From Halosimplex pelagicum (lineage in GTDB: Archaea > Halobacteriota > Halobacteria > Halobacteriales > Haloarculaceae): DNA of 64,000 nucleotides. Position 1 is the first letter of the stretch, and every line of letters starts with the position of its first letter. The position numbers were made by a program, and so were the translations under genes. Location: positions 558,001 through 622,000 of the forward strand of contig NZ_CP058909.1 of NCBI RefSeq assembly GCF_013415905.1, given 5' to 3'. Under the pieces are notes generated by a model, which saw nothing but the letters and a program-made list of their open reading frames with translations, ran no database searches and had not been told where the DNA came from. This document shows, one piece after another, positions 58,708-64,000 of the stretch.

Positions 58708-58794
58708 CCTATCCATCTGCGCAAATCTTCCCCTTCGAGAGACGGAATTGTATATTCGTAAAATTCTAATGCCCCGGTGTCGTCTGTGGACGTA

Positions 58795-59250
58795 ATGACG
58801 TACGAAAATCTGGACCGCAAGTTGGTGAATGCGCTGCTGGGCGACGGGCGGGCGAGCCTGCGCAGCCTGGGCGAGGACCTCGACGTGTCGGTGACCACGG
58901 TGTCGAACCACCTCTCGGATCTGGAGGAAGACGGCATCATCGATGGCTACACCCCGAAAGTCGACTACGACAAGCTCGGCTACGACGTGACCGCCGTCCT
59001 CCAGCTGAAGGTGGAGGGCAACGCGCTCCCGGAGGTCACCGACTCGCTGCGCGAGCACGACCAGATGATCTCCGTCTACGAGGTGACCGGCGACTACGAC
59101 ATCATCGCCATCGGCAAGTTCGCCGACACGGACGGCATGAACGAGCACATCAAGGAACTGCTCGTCGACCCCGAGATCAAGGAGTCCAACACGAGCGTCG
59201 TGCTCAACGCCGCCTCCGAGCACGAGCAGTTCGAGCTCGATACCGAGTAG
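58795..59250 (+). CDS. Lrp/AsnC family transcriptional regulator
   Basis: A 151-residue regulator: [65 protein letters not shown], then the RAM ligand domain ([60 protein letters not shown]). It should bind as a dimer or octamer and sense an amino acid. Its position divergent from glnA implies control of glutamine synthetase. The ATG at 58795 begins the conserved HTH, and TATATTCG at 58750-58757 is a plausible distal promoter element. Confidence 0.95.
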   Translation: MTYENLDRKLVNALLGDGRASLRSLGEDLDVSVTTVSNHLSDLEEDGIIDGYTPKVDYDKLGYDVTAVLQLKVEGNALPEVTDSLREHDQMISVYEVTGDYDIIAIGKFADTDGMNEHIKELLVDPEIKESNTSVVLNAASEHEQFELDTE

Positions 59251-59418
59251 CTCGGCCCCGGGCGCCCGAGTAGCGCCACCGACGCTCGGACGGCGTGTCC
59301 CGCTGGGTGTGGGCACCGGGAACCACCACCGATTTTCCGCTTCCGAAACGACCGTCAGCGGCCCGTCTGACGGCGGTCTGACGGGTATTATTGTAGGGTG
59401 AGTGGGCTTCTCACGGGT

Positions 59419-61155
59419 ATGGACAGCCGGGGCTCGACCGAGCGGTCGGTCGCCGTCGAGGGCGACGGCGACGCGGCCGAACGGGACATCCGGGACGTGC
59501 TCGCGGGGCTGGTCGTCGGCGACGGCGCCGGCACCGACGAGTCGCTCCGAGCGGTCGCCCGCGCCGCGGGCGGGAGCGACCGCCTCGTTCCGGAACTGCT
59601 CGACGCCCTCGGCGACGACGCGACCGCCGTCCGGATCGGCGCCGCGTGGACGCTCTGTGCGCTGGCCGACGACCAGCCGGCCGCCGTCGGCTACCTCGCC
59701 GAACGGCTCGCCGCCTGGAGCGACCGCGAGAGCGGCGCGGAACCGTTCGAGGTCGGACAGGTGCTCGCGTACCTGCGCGGGAAGTACCCGGGTCGCGTCG
59801 CCGACGCGGTCGACTCCGCCGCGGCGCTGGGCGCGCTCGACGCCGACGGCGGGCGACCGGGCGACGGGCGGTCCCGCGGCGGACGGCCCCGGGACGGCGG
59901 ACGGTCGACAACCGACCGGTCCGGCGGGGGATCGGCCGGCCGAGCCGCGTCGGCGGGTTCACCGTCGTCGGCCGACGGCGCCGCGGATTCCCCGCGATCC
60001 GTCGAGACCGACGGCGGCGTCGGCGGGACGGCGGTCGCGGACCTTGGTGACGGGCGGCAGATCGTCAGACCCTCGAACCGGCGCGGCGGCGTCCACCAGC
60101 GGCCCGTCGGCTCCGGATCCGGACCCGAGCGGACGCCCCGACCCGGGCGAGCGGAGGACACCGGGGCGGTCCCGGAGACGCATCCGACCCATCCCGATTT
60201 CGAGGGGCGTGACGCCGAATCGATCCCGACGGAGCCGGCGACGCCCGCCGAGTCCGGGGGTGCGGACGACGCCGCGGAGCGGACGCCGACGATCGGCGGA
60301 CGGGAACCGGAGACGCCGGAGACGTTCGCGGCCATCGGCGCCCTGAGTTCGTTCGACCGGCTCTCGGCGGTGGCCGAGGGCTGCGAGGACCGGTTCGCGA
60401 CGGGCTATCGGTGTCGCGCCGTCGACGAGGACGAGGAGCGCGGCATCGCGACGCGACTGTTCGAGCGCCCCGAGGAGGCCGACCGACTGGACTTCGCCGC
60501 CGACCTGACCAAGCGGCTGAGCCGCTGGCGGACGCTGGCCGACGGTGAACACGTCGTCGACGTCGTCGAGTGGGGCGACCGGCCGCGCCCGTGGGTCGCC
60601 ACCCAGCCGGTCGACGAATCGCTGGCCGAGCGCGACCGGCCACCGGTCGACGAGGCGCTCCGCCAGGCCGAGCAACTCGCCGACGCCGTCGCTCACTGTC
60701 ACCGCCACGGCACCGTCCACGCCGGTATCGACCCCCGGAGCGTCGTCTTCCGCGGCGACGCCCTCTCGGGGCTCGAACGGCCGATGCTCGACAACGTCGG
60801 CCTGATGCACGCCTTCCGCGAGTACTTCCAGCCGGCGAACTACCTCGACCCGCGCTTCGCCGCGCCGGAGTACTTCGACACCGACTTCGGCCGCGTCGAC
60901 GCCGCGACCGACGTGTACGGCCTCGGCGCGACCTGCTACTACCTCTTCACCGGTCGGCCGCCCTACACCGGCACCTACTGCGAGGTCCGCGAGGGCGTCC
61001 TCGACGGCCGACCACCGGCGCCGAGCGCGGTCAACGATGCCGTTCCCGAAGCGCTCGACAGCGCCCTCGGGAAGGCGTTGGGCAGGGAGAAGACGAAGCG
61101 GTACGACGCCGTCGAGGGGTTCCGGAACGACCTCGAAGCGGTCGGCGGCGAGTGA
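59419..61155 (+). CDS. HEAT-like repeat and kinase-fold protein, probably a pseudokinase
   Basis: A 578-residue protein. Residues about 20-120 form helical repeats (AGLVVGDGAGTDESLRAVARAAGGSDRLVPELLDALGDDATAVRIGAAWTL). Residues 140-310 are a disordered Gly/Asp/Pro-rich linker. Residues 320-578 resemble a eukaryotic-like Ser/Thr kinase. The catalytic loop reads HAGIDPRSVVF where HRDxKxxN is expected, and the DFG position reads NVG. The later APEYFDTDFGRVDAATDVYGLGATCYYLFTGRPPYTG is well kept. The loss of catalytic Asp, Lys and metal-binding Asp suggests a scaffold or ATP-binding pseudokinase. The ATG at 59419 follows a TATTATT element; a GTG at 59398 is possible. Confidence 0.75.
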   Translation: MDSRGSTERSVAVEGDGDAAERDIRDVLAGLVVGDGAGTDESLRAVARAAGGSDRLVPELLDALGDDATAVRIGAAWTLCALADDQPAAVGYLAERLAAWSDRESGAEPFEVGQVLAYLRGKYPGRVADAVDSAAALGALDADGGRPGDGRSRGGRPRDGGRSTTDRSGGGSAGRAASAGSPSSADGAADSPRSVETDGGVGGTAVADLGDGRQIVRPSNRRGGVHQRPVGSGSGPERTPRPGRAEDTGAVPETHPTHPDFEGRDAESIPTEPATPAESGGADDAAERTPTIGGREPETPETFAAIGALSSFDRLSAVAEGCEDRFATGYRCRAVDEDEERGIATRLFERPEEADRLDFAADLTKRLSRWRTLADGEHVVDVVEWGDRPRPWVATQPVDESLAERDRPPVDEALRQAEQLADAVAHCHRHGTVHAGIDPRSVVFRGDALSGLERPMLDNVGLMHAFREYFQPANYLDPRFAAPEYFDTDFGRVDAATDVYGLGATCYYLFTGRPPYTGTYCEVREGVLDGRPPAPSAVNDAVPEALDSALGKALGREKTKRYDAVEGFRNDLEAVGGE

Positions 61156-61263
61156 CGGCGGTCCGTATTCTATCGGTGAAGCCGCCGCTCGTCGGTCGGA
61201 AACGAAAGAAACGCAGACTGCGGAAGCCTGGTTCGGGAGCGGTTGCAGCGGTCAGAGAGCGGT

Positions 61264-61451
61264 GCGAGGGTCGACGGGTAGGCATTCGCGCGCCGTCGGC
61301 GCGCGGTTCTCCGTCAGAGGCAAGCTCTGACGAGCCTCGCGTCGCTGCTCTCCGCGAGACACCGGACGCGAGGGAGCGAAGCGACCGACGCGTCCGGCAG
61401 TCTCGTGAGGGTAGCGAACGAGACCTCGTCAGAGCTCGTCTCTGACGGTGT
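61264..61451. repeat. palindrome-rich intergenic segment between the pseudokinase and thermosome genes
   Basis: The 386-bp gap (61156-61541) between convergent genes holds no gene. It contains GCGCGCCG/CGGCGCGC (about 61288-61304), CGTCAGAG/CTCTGACG at 61312-61332 and again at 61427-61447, and a long stem CGAGAC + CCGGACGCG / CGCGTCCGG + GTCTCG (about 61354-61405). The CGTCAGAG arms match the hairpin inside the permease gene at 24684. The first 100 bases (61156-61260) show nothing notable. Confidence 0.65.
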
Positions 61452-61461
61452 TTTCCCCAAG

Positions 61462-61524
61462 TTTTTCGAGCGGAGGATTCCCGCAGCGCGCCGCCGGCGC
61501 GCGAGGACCTCTCCGCTCGAAAAA
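61462..61524. terminator. perfect 14-bp stem with T5/A5 ends, possible bidirectional terminator
   Basis: TTTTTCGAGCGGAG (61462-61475) pairs perfectly with CTCCGCTCGAAAAA (61511-61524). Inside is a second 7-bp hairpin (61486-61492/61496-61502). Located between convergent genes, with a U-run on either strand, it suits a terminator. It shares internal boxes GATTCCCGCAGC and GCGAGGACCTC with the module after hjc at 42304. Confidence 0.6.
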
Positions 61525-61541
61525 GTGGTCGAAAAGTGGGT

Positions 61542-63215
61542 CTACATCATGCCGCCCATGCCGCCGCCCATCCCGCCCATGCCGCCGGGCGCGCCGCCGG
61601 GGCCGCCGGGGCCGCCTTCGTCGCCGTCGCCCTCGGTCGAGAGGTCGCCGGCGGCGATGATGTCGTCGATCTTCATGACGAGGTTCGCGGCCTCGGAGGC
61701 CGAGGAGACGGCCTGCTCCTTGGCGTGAGCCGGCTCGACGACGCCGGCCTCGAAGGTGTCGACCACGTCGCCGGAATGAACGTTCAGGCCGGCGTGCTCG
61801 TCGCCGTCCTCGTGGGCGGCGCGCAGGTCGACCAGCGTGTCGATGGAGTCGAGCCCGGCGTTCTCGGCGAGCACGCGCGGGACGAGCTCCAGCGAGTCGG
61901 CGAACGCCTCGACGGCCAGCTGCTCGCGGCCGCTGACGGAGTCGGCGTAGTCGCGGACGCGGCCGGCGAGTTCGACTTCCGTGGCGCCGCCGCCCGCGAG
62001 GACGCGGCCGTCGGCGACGGTGGAGGCGACGACGTCGAGCGCGTCGTTGATGCCGCGTTCGAGCTCGTCGACGACGTGGTCGGTCGAGCCGCGCAGCAGC
62101 AGCGTCGCGCCGTGGCCGCTGCCCTCGACGTAGAACAGCTCGTCGTCCTCGTCGCGGGTGACCTTGCCCTCGGCGACGTCGTCGGCGGTGACGGAGTCGA
62201 TGTCCGAGACGATGCGGGCTTCGAGCACCTCGGAGACGAACTCGATGTCCGACTTCTTGACGCGGCGCACCGCGAGGATGCCCTCCTTGGCGAGATAGTG
62301 CTGGGCCATGTCGTCGATGCCCTTCTGGCAGAAGACGACGTTGGCGCCCGAATCCTTGATCGTCTGGACCATCTCCTTGAGCCGTTCCTCCTCCTGCTCG
62401 ATGAAGTCCTGGAGCTGGTCGGGGCTGTCGAGGTTGAGCTGGGCGTCGGTCTCGGTCTCCTCGACCTCGATGGGCGTGTCCAGCAGGAGGACGTTGGCGT
62501 CCTCGACGGTGCTGGGCATGTCGCTGTGGACGGCGTCCTTGTCGACGATGCCGCCGGTCAGCAGGTCGGACTCGGAGACGGCGCGGCCCGTCTGGGTCTG
62601 GAGCTTGAGGAACTGCAGGTCCGGGACGTGGCTGCCGTCCTCGGCCTCGACGGTGACCGCCTGGATGGCCTCGACGACCAGGTCGACGAGCACGTCCTTG
62701 TTGAGCTCGGCGCCCTTGCCGGTCATGGAGGTCTCGGCGACCGACTTGAGGATCTCCTCGTCGCTGGGGTCGACGGAGGTGGCGATCTCGCCGATCTCCT
62801 TTTTGGCCTCCTTGCTGGCCATGTTGAACCCGCGGATGATCGAGGTCGGGTGGATGTCCTGCTCGAGGAGGTCCTCGGCGTTCTTGAGCAGCTCGCCCGC
62901 GATGGCGACCGCGGTCGTCGTGCCGTCGCCGGCCTCGTCCTCCTGGGCCTCGGCGACCTCGACGATCATCTCGGCGGTCGGGTTGTCGATGTCCATCTCG
63001 GTGAGGATGGTCACGCCGTCGTTCGTGACCGTCACGTCACCGAGCGAGTCGACGAGCATCTTGTCCATCCCCTTCGGTCCGAGTGTGGAGCGGACCGACT
63101 CGGCGACGGCGCGGGCCGCCGAGATGTTGTGGCTCTGCGCGTCCTTGTCCTTCATCCGCTGGGAGTCCTCGCCCAGAATGATCATGGGCTGACCCTGCAT
63201 TCGCTGCTGACTCAT
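61542..63215 (-). CDS. thermosome (group II chaperonin) subunit
   Basis: A 557-residue chaperonin subunit that folds proteins in an ATP-driven double ring. Motifs: MIILGEDSQRMKDKDAQSHNISAARAVAESVRSTLGPKGMDKMLVDS, the ATP site TNDGVTIL and GDGTTTAVAIAGELL, VVFCQKGIDDMAQHYLAKEGILAVRRVKKSDIE in the apical domain, and GGGATEVELA. The C-terminus is a Gly/Met-rich tail (GGPGGAPGGMGGMGGGMGGMM), typical of haloarchaeal CCT subunits. The ATG at 63215 was chosen over a TTG two codons upstream. Several paralogous subunits usually exist; which one this is cannot be told. Confidence 0.96.
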   Translation of the reverse strand: MSQQRMQGQPMIILGEDSQRMKDKDAQSHNISAARAVAESVRSTLGPKGMDKMLVDSLGDVTVTNDGVTILTEMDIDNPTAEMIVEVAEAQEDEAGDGTTTAVAIAGELLKNAEDLLEQDIHPTSIIRGFNMASKEAKKEIGEIATSVDPSDEEILKSVAETSMTGKGAELNKDVLVDLVVEAIQAVTVEAEDGSHVPDLQFLKLQTQTGRAVSESDLLTGGIVDKDAVHSDMPSTVEDANVLLLDTPIEVEETETDAQLNLDSPDQLQDFIEQEEERLKEMVQTIKDSGANVVFCQKGIDDMAQHYLAKEGILAVRRVKKSDIEFVSEVLEARIVSDIDSVTADDVAEGKVTRDEDDELFYVEGSGHGATLLLRGSTDHVVDELERGINDALDVVASTVADGRVLAGGGATEVELAGRVRDYADSVSGREQLAVEAFADSLELVPRVLAENAGLDSIDTLVDLRAAHEDGDEHAGLNVHSGDVVDTFEAGVVEPAHAKEQAVSSASEAANLVMKIDDIIAAGDLSTEGDGDEGGPGGPGGAPGGMGGMGGGMGGMM

Positions 63216-63546
63216 GTTCAACCGAGAGTATGAATGTGCTTCTATATAAATTTGGGTGTTCGAGGGCGTTCACCGGCCCCGGAGTAGCCCCGCTGTATCC
63301 CCGCGTTACCGCCATATCGAGCCTGTTACCCCGTTTGCGTGTGTGATCCGTTACCAACGCCTCCGAACGCGTGATGCTGGGGTTTATATGTCGGCGGGGA
63401 AAGACGAGGGGTCTGCGCGGAGCGCGGCGGCGGGCGCGGTCGACGTGCGGTCGATGCGCGGTCGGTTCGACGGGCGAGTCGGTCAGTCTGTGGGTGGCGG
63501 TCCGTGGGTCGGGCGGTCGATACGCGCGTCGGTCGGGACGGAAGGG
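63216..63546. other. intergenic region, 331 bp
   Basis: Contains the thermosome promoter at its left end. A second TATA-like TTTATATG at about 63381-63388 has no convincing gene on either side at promoter distance. The rest is GC-rich sequence with many GTCGG/CGGTC repeats and nothing else I can identify. Confidence 0.5.
63243..63251 (-). promoter_or_regulatory. thermosome promoter TATA box
   Basis: ATTTATATA on the minus strand (63243-63251) lies 28-36 bp before the ATG at 63215, predicting a very short leader. It is the clearest TATA box in the window. Confidence 0.7.
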
Positions 63547-63936
63547 TCAGGCCGGTTCCTTCCAGTGGACGACGACGACGCCGACGACGAACGCGTCGGT
63601 CGTGTCGGTGTCGCGTTCGACTCTGATGGTGTTGTCCCCCTCGACGAGGTCGATGCCGGAGAGGGTGTCCATCCACTGCTGCCAGCCGTCGCGCGGCGGG
63701 ATGTCGAACCCGGAGAGCGCGACGTCGTTGACCCTGATCTCGTGGCCGTACTCCTCGACGTCGTAGGCCTGGAGTTCGAGGTAGGCCTCGGTGGCGTCGT
63801 CGGTCGGCACCTCGAAGGTCAGCTCGTCGGTCTCGTCGCCGACGAACTCGGCCCACGGCACCGCGAGGCTCTCCTCGTTCTGACCGAGGTGTTGCTGGAA
63901 CGGGACGAGCGCGTAGTTGGGGCGGCGGTCTCCCAT
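63547..63936 (-). CDS. conserved haloarchaeal protein (DUF7383-like), 129 aa
   Basis: A 129-residue beta-rich protein: MGDRRPNYALVPFQQHLGQNEESLAVPWAEFVGDETDELTFEVPTDDATEAYLELQAYDVEEYGHEIRVNDVALSGFDIPPRDGWQQWMDTL, then the strand-rich GDNTIRVERDTDTTDAFVVGVVVVHWKEPA. The arrangement resembles a jelly-roll or carbohydrate-binding-like sandwich. A TATA box at 63959-63967 gives a leaderless start. Function is unknown. Confidence 0.7.
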   Translation of the reverse strand: MGDRRPNYALVPFQQHLGQNEESLAVPWAEFVGDETDELTFEVPTDDATEAYLELQAYDVEEYGHEIRVNDVALSGFDIPPRDGWQQWMDTLSGIDLVEGDNTIRVERDTDTTDAFVVGVVVVHWKEPA

Positions 63937-63958
63937 ACCGGACAGTGGGCGTCAGCCG

Positions 63959-63967
63959 ATTTATATT
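63959..63967 (-). promoter_or_regulatory. TATA box of the DUF7383-like gene
   Basis: AATATAAAT on the minus strand lies 23-31 bp before the ATG at 63936, the spacing expected for a leaderless transcript. Confidence 0.6.
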
Positions 63968-64000
63968 TCGGGTCGCCTGTCGACCGGATCTGCACCGCCC

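Noticed and set aside
63037..63357. Minus-strand frame overlapping the thermosome start
   Set aside because: Out of frame with the thermosome gene, no ATG start, and it covers that gene's promoter.
1..64000. tRNA or rRNA genes
   Set aside because: No T-loop GTTCRA patterns with matching acceptor stems and no rRNA-like conserved blocks were seen in the intergenic regions.

Overview
This window is about 64 kb of haloarchaeal (class Halobacteria) chromosome. The evidence is the very high GC content with strong G/C third-codon bias, the acidic Asp/Glu-rich proteins, TATA-type promoters close to start codons (leaderless genes), and a diagnostic archaeal gene set: TATA-binding protein, thermosome, Hjc resolvase, archaeal tRNA G10 methyltransferase, HerA and bacterio-opsin-activator-type HTH regulators. 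The genus cannot be fixed by eye. It is mostly housekeeping and metabolic chromosome with accessory islands. I found no rRNA, tRNA or CRISPR array.

Layout. 1-10 kb: end of a KH-domain protein, zinc alcohol dehydrogenase, RDD membrane protein, HTH regulators, a deaminase of the SAH/5'-deoxyadenosine type, an M48-like protein without zinc ligands, hisG, a toxin-antitoxin pair with a frameshifted PIN toxin, and TBP. 10-16 kb: tRNA G10 methyltransferase, the thyA-DHFR pair, a DUF255 protein and a TrmB-like regulator. 16-21.6 kb: an Mre11-like nuclease overlapping a Rad50/SbcC-like ATPase that carries a predicted membrane hairpin instead of a zinc hook, a HicBA pair, and a HerA-type ATPase. 21.7-30.5 kb: two hydrolases, an ABC-2 exporter with a linked HTH regulator, a VapBC-like pair, an HdrD/FadF-like Fe-S membrane protein and a cmi4-like gene. 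30.9-34.1 kb: accessory zone with a solo Cas4-like protein, Sua5, an IS630-type element and two repeat copies in opposite orientation. 34.2-41.5 kb: a redox/ring-cleavage cluster, a two-subunit ABC exporter and two TetR regulators with palindromic sites. 41.7-57 kb: hjc, Eis-like acetyltransferase, DUF502 protein, peroxiredoxin, purM, two SDRs, FAD oxidoreductase, acetoacetate decarboxylase-like protein, aldo/keto reductase, DUF460 protein and small membrane proteins. 57.3-64 kb: divergent glnA-lrp, a HEAT/pseudokinase protein, the thermosome and a small haloarchaeal protein.

The most unusual content is non-coding. Four intergenic copies of a 330-400 bp repeat (about 13.01-13.41, 31.61-31.98 in reverse, 33.75-34.13 and 47.46-47.79 kb) share short conserved boxes and several helices whose sequences differ between copies while pairing is kept. 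G-U pairs fall consistently on one strand. This is the signature of a structured RNA or hairpin-forming mobile DNA, and I do not recognise it as a named family. A separate multi-branch structure at 395-611 has a similar closing helix. Other palindromic modules lie at 24.67-24.74 kb (inside a coding sequence), 42.30 kb and 61.26-61.52 kb.

Starts were moved to internal ATG or GTG codons where family alignment or a promoter favoured them. All functions are inferred from sequence memory, without database searches.
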